Positions 1 to 6,975 of a stretch of 64,000 bases of DNA are shown piece by piece (the stretch's first letter is position 1; each line of letters opens with the position of its first letter). The stretch is taken from the NCBI RefSeq assembly GCF_900107925.1, contig NZ_FNUJ01000009.1:1-64000 (forward strand), written 5' to 3'. This DNA comes from Amycolatopsis pretoriensis (GTDB lineage Bacteria; Actinomycetota; Actinomycetes; Mycobacteriales; Pseudonocardiaceae). The notes under the pieces were generated by a model. The model was not told the DNA's origin, made no database searches, and saw only the letters and a list, made by a program, of their open reading frames with translations. Position numbers and translations under genes: made by a program.

Positions 1-82
1 GCCGAGCCGAGCCGAGCCGAGCCGAGCCGAGCCGAGCCGAGCCGAGCCGAGCCGAGCCGAGCCGAGCCGAGCCGAGCCGAGC
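1..82. repeat. GCCGA pentanucleotide microsatellite
   Basis: Sixteen perfect head-to-tail copies of GCCGA plus two extra bases, cut by the window edge, so the true length is unknown. The tract ends two bases before the stop codon of the minus-strand hydrolase gene, so it lies just downstream of that gene. It has no self-complementarity and is not a hairpin terminator. A five-base unit in every register is likely to vary in copy number by slippage. Confidence 0.9.
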
Positions 83-83
83 G

Positions 84-806
84 TCACAGCTCGACCGTCA
101 ACCCTTCCTCTGCCACCAGCACCTCGCCGCCGAACTCCGCGCGCGCCTCCGCCGCCGCGGCTGCCCGGTCGGTGCCCGCCCAGAAGTGCGTCAGCATCAA
201 CCTGCGCGCTCCGGCCGCGGCCGCCCACTCGCCCGCCTCCGCGGCCGTCATCAAGTACCGCGGCTCGTCCCCGGAAGGCGGCGTCCGGTAAGTCGCGTCG
301 CAAATGAGCAGGTCCGCGTCGCGCCCCAGCTCGGCCAACACCGGCGAAGGTCCCGTGTCACCCGTGTACGCCACGGTCAACCCGGGCGCGGCCAGCCGCA
401 CGCCGAAGTTCGGCACGTGGTGCGGCAACGCGAACGTCGTCAACCGGAACGGCCCGACCGAAGCAGCCGACGCCAAGTCGCGCACGTCGAACACCTCCGT
501 CGGGTGCGGGCGCGGCTCCATCGCCGCGAGCCTGCCGACCGTGCCGGGCGTGCAGAACAGCGGCAACCGCGGACCGTCGCCGTAAAACGAGGCCCGCCCG
601 AGCGCGCTCACGTCCGCGCAGTGGTCCGGGTGCTCGTGCGTCACCACCACCGCGTCCGGCAACCCGTGGCCGAACAGGCGCGAGGCCGCGCCGTACCCGA
701 GGTCCAACACGACGCGGAATCCGTTGTGCGACAACAGGAACCCCGCGCACGCCCGCCCGGCTTCGGGGAACGCGCCGCAGCTGCCGAGCACCGTCAGCTC
801 ACCCAT
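84..806 (-). CDS. MBL-fold metallo-hydrolase
   Basis: A 240-residue cytoplasmic metallo-beta-lactamase-fold hydrolase of the RNase Z / phosphodiesterase-like group. It opens MGELTVLGSCGAFPEAGRAC, the usual first strand of the fold, and carries the zinc motif THEHPDHCAD, a later DTGPS metal-ligand segment and a near-terminal THFWAG histidine. The ATG at 806 was chosen because the 80 codons upstream look nothing like the family and overlap the divergent exonuclease gene. That gene starts 40 bases away, so the two probably share a promoter region. The substrate cannot be deduced; such proteins are often annotated as cyclic-nucleotide-degrading or simply MBL-fold. The fold is certain, the function open. 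Confidence 0.85.
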   Translation of the reverse strand: MGELTVLGSCGAFPEAGRACAGFLLSHNGFRVVLDLGYGAASRLFGHGLPDAVVVTHEHPDHCADVSALGRASFYGDGPRLPLFCTPGTVGRLAAMEPRPHPTEVFDVRDLASAASVGPFRLTTFALPHHVPNFGVRLAAPGLTVAYTGDTGPSPVLAELGRDADLLICDATYRTPPSGDEPRYLMTAAEAGEWAAAAGARRLMLTHFWAGTDRAAAAAEARAEFGGEVLVAEEGLTVEL

Positions 807-846
807 GCCCGGCAGTCTGGCAGAGCCGACCGGTAGCGTGCGGGAC

Positions 847-1644
847 GTGCTGACCGTCTCCACCGTGAACGTCAACGGACTCCGTGCCGCCGCCAAGAAG
901 GGCTTCGTCGAGTGGCTCGCCACCACGAAGGCCGACGTCGTCGCCTGCCAGGAGGTGCGCGCCGAGGCGAGCCAGCTCCCCGCGAGCGTCGTCGAGCCCG
1001 AAGGCTGGTTCTCGGTGCACGCCCCCTCGGCCGTCAAGGGGCGCAACGGCGTCGCCGTCTACAGCCGAGAAGAGCCCGCGGAAGTCCGGATCGGCTTCGG
1101 CGAACCCGAGTTCGAAGACAGCGGCCGCTACCTCGAAGTCCACTTCGCGAAGGTCGTCGTCGCCAGCCTCTACCTCCCCAGCGGCGACGTCGGCACCGAA
1201 CGCCAGGACGAAAAGGAACGCTTCATGGCCGCGTTCCTGCCCTACCTCGTCGAGCTCCGCGCGAAGGCCGCCGCGGCCGGGCGCGAGGTCGTCGTCATGG
1301 GGGACTGGAACATCGCCTACGACACCGTCGACCTCAAGAACTGGCGCGGCAACCGCAAGAACTCGGGCTTCCTCCCCGAAGAACGCGCCTGGCTCGGCCG
1401 CGTCTACACCGAAGCCGGCTACACCGACGTCCAGCGCCGCCTCGACCCCGAAGGCCCCGGCCCCTACACCTGGTGGTCCTACCGCGGCCAGGCCTTCGAC
1501 AACGACTCCGGCTGGCGCATCGACTGCCAGCTCGCGACCCCGGGCCTCGCCGAGAAGGTCGTGGACGTCGTCGTCGAGCGCGCCGCGTCCTACGACCAGC
1601 GCTGGTCCGACCACGCGCCGGTCACCGCCACCTACGACATCTAG
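847..1644 (+). CDS. xthA: Exodeoxyribonuclease III (AP endonuclease)
   Basis: A 265-residue member of the exonuclease III / endonuclease-exonuclease-phosphatase family, which cleaves DNA 5' of abasic sites in base-excision repair. Visible motifs in order are the first metal-binding strand (TVNVNGLRAAAKKGF), the catalytic glutamate in ACQEVRAE, GRNGVAVYSR, the GDWNIAY motif carrying the catalytic Asp and Asn, and the C-terminal WSDHAPV with the general-base His. The length is normal. The start is taken as GTG 847, where homology begins; GTG 838 is an in-frame alternative. The final four bases, CTAG, are shared with the stop codon of the convergent cupin gene. Confidence 0.92.
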   Translation: MLTVSTVNVNGLRAAAKKGFVEWLATTKADVVACQEVRAEASQLPASVVEPEGWFSVHAPSAVKGRNGVAVYSREEPAEVRIGFGEPEFEDSGRYLEVHFAKVVVASLYLPSGDVGTERQDEKERFMAAFLPYLVELRAKAAAAGREVVVMGDWNIAYDTVDLKNWRGNRKNSGFLPEERAWLGRVYTEAGYTDVQRRLDPEGPGPYTWWSYRGQAFDNDSGWRIDCQLATPGLAEKVVDVVVERAASYDQRWSDHAPVTATYDI

Positions 1645-2114
1645 GCCGCGCGGGCCGCGCGCCAGGTCGCGCTGTCCACGAAGTGGTTGTCGAACCGGTC
1701 CTGCGACGCCAGGATCTCCGCCGGCGACGCCTCGCCCCGCCGGATCCGGTCGATCATCCGGAAGTACTCGAAGCGCTCGACGCCGGGCGTGAACACGATC
1801 AGCACGTCCGCGCCCGACCGCATCGTCGCCCCGAACGCGTGATTCGTGTGCGGCGGCACGAACAGCATGTCACCCGTCCGGACCGTCACGACCTCGTCGC
1901 CGTTCAGGACTTCGAGTTCGCCGTCCAGCATGAAGAACATCTCGGCCGACGAGGTGTGGAAGTGCGGCGTCGCGCCGTCGCGACCGCGGCCCAGGGACGC
2001 GCGGTTCGTGCTCAGGTGCCCGCCGGTCTGGTCGACGTCGGCGAGCAGGGTCATCGTGTCAGGGGTCGAGCCGAGCTGCTCGGCTTCGTCGTGGCGTACC
2101 AGCAGTGTCGTCAT
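1641..2114 (-). CDS. Cupin-domain protein
   Basis: A 157-residue single-domain cupin. Cupin motif 1 is visible as the HFHTSSAEMFFMLDGELEV segment (HxH, then E) and motif 2 as PPHTNHAFGA, giving a three-His/one-Glu metal site. The N-terminus gives MTTLLVRHDEAEQLGS; the C-terminal third lies outside the barrel. The gene is divergent from a MarR regulator, and a perfect inverted repeat lies between them, so it is very probably the direct target of that regulator. The convergent stop overlaps that of xthA. Small cupins include dioxygenases, isomerases and quercetinase-like enzymes; nothing here decides between them. Confidence 0.85.
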   Translation of the reverse strand: MTTLLVRHDEAEQLGSTPDTMTLLADVDQTGGHLSTNRASLGRGRDGATPHFHTSSAEMFFMLDGELEVLNGDEVVTVRTGDMLFVPPHTNHAFGATMRSGADVLIVFTPGVERFEYFRMIDRIRRGEASPAEILASQDRFDNHFVDSATWRAARAA

Positions 2115-2135
2115 GCCAATGATGGTTCCACGCCT

Positions 2136-2157
2136 GATAGTTCGTTGTCAAACTATC
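2136..2157. promoter_or_regulatory. Palindromic MarR-type operator
   Basis: Perfect 7-base arms GATAGTT and AACTATC separated by 8 bases, 22 bases before the cupin start and 39 bases before the MarR start. The sequence is clearly AT-richer than its surroundings. MarR proteins are dimers that bind such repeats in the shared divergent promoter and typically repress themselves and the neighbour until a small phenolic ligand binds. The assignment is by position and symmetry only. Confidence 0.7.
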
Positions 2158-2196
2158 TGGCGACGAATAGTGCTGGCGTCGAATAGAGTGGGCGGC

Positions 2197-2697
2197 GTGA
2201 CTGACGAAGACGCCGTCGACGCCGTCGTGTCGGCGTGGCACCGCGAACGCCCCGACCTCGACCTGGCCGCCATCGGCGTCGCCGGCCGGATGGGGCGGCT
2301 CGCGCTCGTGCTGGGCCCGGCGCAGGAGCGGGTGTTCGGCAAGTTCGGCCTGCAGCGCGGGGAGTTCGACGTCCTGGCCGCGCTCCGCCGCTCGGGGCGG
2401 CCGTACACGCTGATCCCGTCGGAGCTGTCGGCGACGCTGATGATGTCCCGCGCCGGCATGACGAGCCGCCTCGACCGGCTGGAGAAGGCCGGGTTCGTCG
2501 AGCGCGCGCTGGACCCGAACGACCGCCGCAGCTTCCGCATCCGCTTGACGGCCAGTGGTTTCGACGCCGTCGACGCCGCGATGACCGAGCACACCGCGAA
2601 CGTCTCCGAGCTGCTGTCCGGACTGTCCGAAAAGGAACTGGGCCTGCTCGACGACGTCCTGCGCAAGCTGCTCGGCTACCTCGATCCCCAAGCCTGA
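2197..2697 (+). CDS. MarR-family transcriptional regulator
   Basis: A 166-residue winged-helix regulator. The DNA-binding core is visible as PSELSATLMMSRAGMTSRLDRLEK (recognition helix) followed by the wing GFVERALDPNDRRSFRIRLT, whose DPNDRR is the hallmark of the family's wing arginine. Flanking helices for dimerisation lie at both ends. GTG 2197 is chosen; GTG 2188 is also in frame. It diverges from the cupin gene and probably controls it through the inverted repeat at 2136-2157. The ligand is unknown. A strong bidirectional terminator follows immediately. Confidence 0.9.
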   Translation: MTDEDAVDAVVSAWHRERPDLDLAAIGVAGRMGRLALVLGPAQERVFGKFGLQRGEFDVLAALRRSGRPYTLIPSELSATLMMSRAGMTSRLDRLEKAGFVERALDPNDRRSFRIRLTASGFDAVDAAMTEHTANVSELLSGLSEKELGLLDDVLRKLLGYLDPQA

Positions 2698-2704
2698 CCA
2701 CGAA

Positions 2705-2738
2705 GAAGGGCCTCCCCGAGTGGCCGGGGAGGCCCTTC
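2705..2738. terminator. Bidirectional hairpin terminator
   Basis: A perfect 14-base-pair GC-rich stem (GAAGGGCCTCCCCG and its complement) with a 6-base loop lies 8 bases after the MarR stop and 15 bases before the end of the convergent chitinase gene. It can terminate transcription from both sides. There is no long U tract, as is common in actinobacteria. Confidence 0.88.
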
Positions 2739-2752
2739 TCGCCGCGCCCGGC

Positions 2753-3481
2753 TCAGCAGGAGAGGTTGCCTCCCGTCGGGACCCCGAGGATCCCGGTGAT
2801 CTGCGTGTACTTGTCGATCCGGCTCTGGACCTGGGCGGGGTTGCCGCCGTTGCACTCGATCGAGCCGTTGATGCTCCGGATGGTCTCGCCGAAGCCGCGC
2901 TGGTTGACCATCGCGTCGTGCGGCGTCATCGTGCCCGGGCCGGTCTGGGTGTTCCAGTACCAGAGCCCGGTCTTCCACGCGACGGCCGCGTTCTGCTCGA
3001 CCTGGTAGGGGTTGCCGAGCAGGTCGATGCCGAGGGCGTCGCCGGCGGCCTTGTAGTTGAAGTTCCAGCTCAGCTGGATCGGGCCGCGGCCGTAGTAGGC
3101 GGCCTGGCCGGCCGGGCAGCCGTAGGGCTGGCTCGCGTCGCAGTAGTGCGGGTAGTTCGCGGTGTTCTGCTCGACGACGTAGACGAGGCCGCCGGTCTCG
3201 TGGTTGACGTTCGCGAGGAACGCGGCGGCTTCCTGCTTCTTGACGGTGTCGTCGCCGGTGTTCGCGAAGCCGGGGTACGCCGACAACGCGTCGGTCAGGC
3301 CGCTGTAGGTGTAGAAGCTGTTGCGGTTGGGGAAGATCTGGTTGAACTGGGCCTCGCTCACGACGAACGAGGCGTCCACCGCCGCGGACGCGGTGGTGGC
3401 CGGCAGCACGACGGCGGCGCTCGCCGCGGCGAGCGCGCTCACCGCCACTCCGGCGCGCTTCAGGAACCGGGCAATCGACAT
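2753..3481 (-). CDS. Secreted GH19 chitinase
   Basis: A 242-residue secreted endochitinase of glycoside hydrolase family 19. Residues 1-34 form a signal peptide (KR-rich start, hydrophobic core, cleavage near ATTASAA). The catalytic domain follows directly: NHETGG places the acid Glu at residue 95, YVVEQN the second carboxylate at 104, and YYGRGPIQLSWN is the GH19 substrate-binding signature. Four cysteines after the signal suggest two disulphides. No separate chitin-binding domain is present, so it is a minimal catalytic type. A good ribosome site (AGAGGAGT) precedes the ATG. The upstream DasR-like site suggests chitin or N-acetylglucosamine control. Confidence 0.93.
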   Translation of the reverse strand: MSIARFLKRAGVAVSALAAASAAVVLPATTASAAVDASFVVSEAQFNQIFPNRNSFYTYSGLTDALSAYPGFANTGDDTVKKQEAAAFLANVNHETGGLVYVVEQNTANYPHYCDASQPYGCPAGQAAYYGRGPIQLSWNFNYKAAGDALGIDLLGNPYQVEQNAAVAWKTGLWYWNTQTGPGTMTPHDAMVNQRGFGETIRSINGSIECNGGNPAQVQSRIDKYTQITGILGVPTGGNLSC

Positions 3482-3544
3482 TCGGGACTCCTCTTGATCA
3501 CGCCGGTCGTGCGCGGTCCGACCGAGCCGAATGGGCTACTCCAA

Positions 3545-3560
3545 GAGGTATAGACCAATC
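3545..3560 (-). promoter_or_regulatory. Candidate DasR-responsive element (dre)
   Basis: On the minus strand the core TGGTCTATACCT matches the known dre core TGGTCTAGACCA at 10 of 12 positions. It lies 64-79 bases before the chitinase start, the normal place for a dre in streptomycete chitinase promoters, where GntR-family DasR represses until glucosamine-6-phosphate binds. It also resembles the 12-base repeats described in chitinase promoters. The site is seen; its binding protein is inferred. Confidence 0.55.
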
Positions 3561-3912
3561 ACTATCGAGTGAAAAGTTTTCCGAATAAGTCGCCGCGATC
3601 GGACCAGTCCTGGCTGCGACGAATGGCAGAGCGTGAGCCGAATTTGCGATGAACGGGTGACAAACGACCGGACACGGATAGGTCACTCTCTACTTTGGGT
3701 ATGAGCGTTCCGTCTTCCGCAACACCCGCTTGGGCGGTTGGAGTGAACCGTGGGGGTGGCCGGACCGTGTTCTCGGTTGGGGGCTAGTCTCGGCCCCCGA
3801 GTCGATCAGGACGGCAGGTCTTGACACGCTCGGTAGTTTTTTGACCAGTAGCACGCAGCATCTCACTCGGATGGGTGAGAGCGTTCGCTCGTCACTCGCG
3901 GGAGGCACTCCG
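3561..3912. other. Non-coding interval between chitinase and membrane-protein gene
   Basis: About 350 bases that hold the divergent promoters. The chitinase side is AT-rich for this genome (around GTGAAAAGTTTTCCG). Short open frames here have no recognisable sequence or ribosome site and are not called. A Shine-Dalgarno sequence, GGGAGG, at 3900-3905 serves the next gene. Confidence 0.5.
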
Positions 3913-4287
3913 GTGCGCAACCCAGGTCAAAGCCTGATGCGATCCACGCTGCGCGGCTTCCGCGCGGCCGCGGTGGTCGCGCTCGTCCCGGCGGCGTTGG
4001 TGCTGGCCGGCGGCGGCAGCGCGGTCGCCGACGTGACGACCGCGCAGGCCGACACGAACGCGGAGAGCTTCGGCGTGCTGGGCCCGGTCGGCCTGGTCGC
4101 GGTGGCGCTCGGCATCGTCGGGATGACGCTGGGGGTGCTGCGCCAGCGCCGCAAGGCCCGCGTGGCCGAGGCGGCACCGGCGGTCCCCGAGACGCCCGGC
4201 CCGGTCACGGCGATGGCCGAAGCGGTGCTCGGCGAGCCGGACGCCACGCCGACCCGCCCGTTCCTGACGCAGAACCCGCACGCCTGA
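3913..4287 (+). CDS. Small membrane protein with signal peptide and C-terminal anchor
   Basis: A 124-residue protein of unknown function. An N-terminal signal or membrane segment (FRAAAVVALVPAALVLAGGG) is followed by a short exported stretch, a second hydrophobic helix (LGPVGLVAVALGIVGMTLGV), then a basic stop-transfer RQRRKAR and a 50-residue Pro/Ala-rich cytoplasmic tail. The architecture is that of a small actinobacterial cell-envelope protein. GTG 3913 was chosen because GGAGG ends 7 bases upstream; ATG 3937 is an in-frame alternative. It stands alone with trpS downstream on the same strand, 335 bases away. No family recognised. Confidence 0.65.
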   Translation: MRNPGQSLMRSTLRGFRAAAVVALVPAALVLAGGGSAVADVTTAQADTNAESFGVLGPVGLVAVALGIVGMTLGVLRQRRKARVAEAAPAVPETPGPVTAMAEAVLGEPDATPTRPFLTQNPHA

Positions 4288-4622
4288 GCTGATCCGCCGC
4301 CGGTGGCGGTTGTTGCCGCCGCGACTCGCCGACTCACCTCCGATGCGCCGCAGGTGAAGCCCGCCCGCGCTGGTCATGACCCAGTGCCCCGCAGACCTGC
4401 CCTTCACTCCGCACTACCCGCCACCTGAACCGCGGCCAACCGCGCGCTGGGCCGCTCGCGGCGATCCGGCCCGGTTTCGGCGCCTCCGCCGGGGCCGTGT
4501 GCCGCGTTCCAGCGAGCCCCGCGCGCTCGGCTCGGCCACTTCACCCTCCCTCGGCCTGGAAGAATCCCCAGCTCCAACCCCCTCCACGCCCGCCACCCGG
4601 CCCGGCCTGGAAGAATCGTGCC
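4288..4622. other. Non-coding leader upstream of trpS
   Basis: 335 bases with no convincing gene. The interval is C-rich on the plus strand. Its one clear feature is a 15-base direct repeat, CGGCCTGGAAGAATC, at 4552-4566 and 4603-4617, the second copy ending five bases before the trpS GTG. No T-box specifier loop or tandem-Trp leader peptide was recognised by eye. Confidence 0.45.
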
Positions 4623-5657
4623 GTGTCCGAAGAGCAGACCGTCGCCGCTGAACGTCGTCCGCGGGTCCTTTCCGGGATCCAGCCCACCGCCGACTCGTTC
4701 CACCTCGGCAACTACCTCGGTGCGCTGCGCCAGTGGGTGCGGCTGCAGGACACCCACGAGCCCTTCTACTGCGTCGTCGACCTGCACGCCATCACCGTCG
4801 AGCAGGACCCGAAGGTGCTTCGCCAGCGCACCCGCGTCTCGGCCGCTCAGCTGCTCGCCATCGGCATCGATCCCGAGCGCAGCGCCCTCTTCGTGCAGAG
4901 CCACGTCCCCGAGCACGCCCAGCTGAGCTGGGTCCTCGAATGCCAGACCGGCTTCGGCGAGGCCGGCCGGATGACGCAGTTCAAGGACAAGTCGGCCAAA
5001 CAGGGCTCCGACCGCTCCAGCGTCGGCCTCTTCACCTACCCGATCCTGCAGGCCGCGGACATCCTGCTCTACCGCGCGGACGCCGTCCCGGTCGGCGAGG
5101 ACCAGCGCCAGCACCTGGAGCTCACGCGCGACCTCGCGCAGCGCTTCAACAACCGGCTGGGCAAGACGTTCGTCGTGCCCGAGCCGTACATCATCAAGGA
5201 CACGGCGAAGATCTACGACCTGCAGGAACCGACGGCCAAGATGAGCAAGTCGGCCTCCAGCGCCAACGGCATCGTCGAGCTGCTCGAAGACCCGAAGCGC
5301 TCGGCGAAGAAGATCCGCTCGGCCGTCACCGACACCGGCCGCGAGGTCAAGTTCGACGCGGAGAACAAGGCCGGCGTCTCGAACCTGCTGACCATCTACT
5401 CGGCCCTCACCGAGCGCACGATCCCGGACCTCGAAGCGGCGTACGAGGGCAAGGGCTACGGCGACCTCAAGAAGGACCTCGGCGAGGTGTTCGTCGAGTG
5501 GGTCACGCCGATCCAGGACCGCGCCAAGTCCTATTTGGACGACGTCGCCGAGCTGGACAAGATCCTCGCCGCCGGTGCCGAACGCGCCCGCGAGGTGGCG
5601 TCGAAGACGCTGGCCAAGACGTACCAGCGGATCGGTTTCCTGCCGCCGGTGCGGTGA
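4623..5657 (+). CDS. trpS: Tryptophanyl-tRNA synthetase
   Basis: A 344-residue class I aminoacyl-tRNA synthetase that charges tRNA-Trp. The HIGH-equivalent is HLGN at residues 27-30 after SGIQPTADSF, and KMSKS begins at residue 206. Other landmarks are VVDLHAIT, the MTQFKDKSAKQ loop and PVGEDQRQHLELTRDLAQRFN, which are typical of bacterial TrpRS. The start is GTG 4623, nine residues before homology. The gene ends in a GTGA overlap with the next gene, so the two are translationally coupled. Length and motifs are complete. Confidence 0.97.
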   Translation: MSEEQTVAAERRPRVLSGIQPTADSFHLGNYLGALRQWVRLQDTHEPFYCVVDLHAITVEQDPKVLRQRTRVSAAQLLAIGIDPERSALFVQSHVPEHAQLSWVLECQTGFGEAGRMTQFKDKSAKQGSDRSSVGLFTYPILQAADILLYRADAVPVGEDQRQHLELTRDLAQRFNNRLGKTFVVPEPYIIKDTAKIYDLQEPTAKMSKSASSANGIVELLEDPKRSAKKIRSAVTDTGREVKFDAENKAGVSNLLTIYSALTERTIPDLEAAYEGKGYGDLKKDLGEVFVEWVTPIQDRAKSYLDDVAELDKILAAGAERAREVASKTLAKTYQRIGFLPPVR

Positions 5658-6157
5658 AGCTGGTCCTGCTGAACGGCCCGCCGGGCAGCGGCAAGTCGAC
5701 GCTCGCCCGCCGCTACGCCGACGCCCACCCACCGGCGCTAGCCCTGGACGTCGACCGCGTCCGGGCGATGATCGGCGGTTGGCGGGCGTCACCGGGTGAA
5801 GCGGGGTTGCTGGCCCGGGAGATCGCGCTGGCGGCGGCGCGCACGCACCTCTCGGCGGGGCACGACGTCGTGGTGCCGCAGCTCCTCGGCCGGCCGGGCT
5901 TCGCCGAGCGGCTGGAAGCCCTGGCTGGCGAGACGGGCGCGAGCTTCCACGAGATCGTGCTGCTGCCGGGGTTCGAGGAGACCCGCCGGCGCTTGGCCGG
6001 ACGCGGAGAATCGGAAGTCGAGACGGCGCGACCGCTCACCGAGGAAGACCTGGCCACGATGTACGACCGCGTCGCCGAGTACGCGGCAACGCGGCCCCGG
6101 GCGGCGATCCTTGGCGGGGAGACCACGTACCAGGACTTCCTCGCTGCCCTGACCTGA
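5654..6157 (+). CDS. P-loop NTPase / small-molecule kinase-like protein
   Basis: A 167-residue AAA_33-type P-loop protein. The sequence starts directly with the nucleotide-binding strand and Walker A (LNGPPGSGKST, residues 7-16), followed by DVDRVRAMIGGW, which corresponds to the substrate-binding region of gluconate- and chloramphenicol-kinase-like enzymes. RRRLAGRGESE resembles the lid arginines. It is fused by a four-base GTGA overlap to trpS, so it is cotranslated, but no functional link to tryptophan charging is known. It could phosphorylate a small molecule or RNA end; the substrate cannot be told from sequence. Confidence 0.85.
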   Translation: MKLVLLNGPPGSGKSTLARRYADAHPPALALDVDRVRAMIGGWRASPGEAGLLAREIALAAARTHLSAGHDVVVPQLLGRPGFAERLEALAGETGASFHEIVLLPGFEETRRRLAGRGESEVETARPLTEEDLATMYDRVAEYAATRPRAAILGGETTYQDFLAALT

Positions 6158-6202
6158 GCCGAGTGCGACCACCAGCCGACCGAGAGCGGCCCCCGCCCTT
6201 CC

Positions 6203-6736
6203 GGCGGTTTCTAACGGTCATTGCAACACTGCTGCTGGCTGTGGTTGGTGTTGAGTAACTGTGTCATGCGTTCGGCTGGGCTGTCCCAGCCAAGGGTCAT
6301 TCTCGGGCGGTCGTTGAGCTCGACGGCAACCATGTCCAGGTGCTCGGCGGTGTGCACCGTGAGGTCGGTGCCTTTGGGGAAGTACTGACGCAGCAGGCCG
6401 TTGGTGTTCTCGTTGGAGCCGCGTTGCCAGGGGGCGTGTGGGTCGCAGAAGCAGATCGGCATGGTCGCGGCCGCGGTGAACTGGGCGTGCAGGTGCATCT
6501 CACTGCCTTGGTCCCAGGTCAGCGACCGCCGCAGCTGCTCGGGCAGAGTCTGGATCTTGGTTATGAGGGCGTCGCGGACCAGACTCGGCATGTAGCCCTC
6601 GGGCAGGTGCAGAAGCATCACATACCGGGTGTTGCTGCGCCCGCCGGCCCGGGTCACCCCAGGCACGGTCTCGATCCCGTCTAGGCATGAGCAACTCCTG
6701 AACACTCAGGTGCTGCAACCACCCCTAGAAACCACC
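6203..6736 (-). mobile_element. Internally deleted IS30-type element with both terminal inverted repeats
   Basis: Both ends are still present. Read outwards, the left end gives TTGCAATGACCGTTAGAAACC and the right end CTGCAACCACCCCTAGAAACC; they agree at the TGCAA block and at the terminal TAGAAACC. Between them lies about 0.5 kb, against over 1 kb for an intact IS30-family element. The transposase stop lies inside the left repeat, as is usual in the family. The left part of the transposase has been lost, making this a MITE-like, non-autonomous relic. Target-site duplications are not clear. Confidence 0.75.
6211..6688 (-). pseudogene. Truncated IS30-family transposase
   Basis: The C-terminal half of an IS30 DDE transposase is intact from about TRYVMLLHLPEGY to the stop: LTWDQGSEM carries the second catalytic Asp, DPHAPWQRGSNENTNGLLRQY the catalytic Glu region, and RPRMTLGWDSPAERM the terminal motif. 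A short start, MPRRDRDRA, at 6688 is out of frame with the C-terminal part and is joined to it by a deletion near 6635-6660. The N-terminal helix-turn-helix and the first catalytic Asp are missing, so the protein cannot be active. It could be mobilised only in trans. Confidence 0.85.
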
Positions 6737-6742
6737 TCCCTT

Positions 6743-6860
6743 GGGGGGCGTCCCCGGCTCCAGTCTATCGGCGCCCACCGACGGTTCGGGGTTTCGCGGC
6801 GCTGAGTGAGCCGGTTGTCCACAACTGCCGACCGCTGTGGACAACCGGCAGGCCCGGAGC
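6743..6860. repeat. Degenerate interspersed repeat, copy 1
   Basis: Starts with GGGGGGCGTCCCCGG, then CTCCAGTCTATCGGC, CCACCGACGG, and ends with a TTGTCCACAA / CTGTGGACAA pair around 6813-6845. A similar string in the same order occurs at 29870-29975, roughly 70% alike by eye. The terminal TTGTCCACA and TGTGGA blocks form an imperfect inverted repeat. Not a recognised gene or IS; it directly abuts the IS30 relic. Confidence 0.55.
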
Positions 6861-6975
6861 CGAGGGCCGCTGGTTGTCGATGCCGGGGGCGAAAGCCGCG
6901 AACCAAGCCCTGCCAGGCTCCCTCACCTGAGCCGCTCGCGTTGCGGGAGTCACTCGGCGTGGTTAGCGTTTCACG

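Noticed and set aside
3498..3686. A 62-codon minus-strand frame upstream of the chitinase
   Set aside because: No ribosome site, no recognisable sequence, and it overlaps the chitinase promoter and DasR-like site.
4404..5792. A 462-codon minus-strand frame
   Set aside because: It lies opposite trpS, which has complete HLGN and KMSKS motifs.
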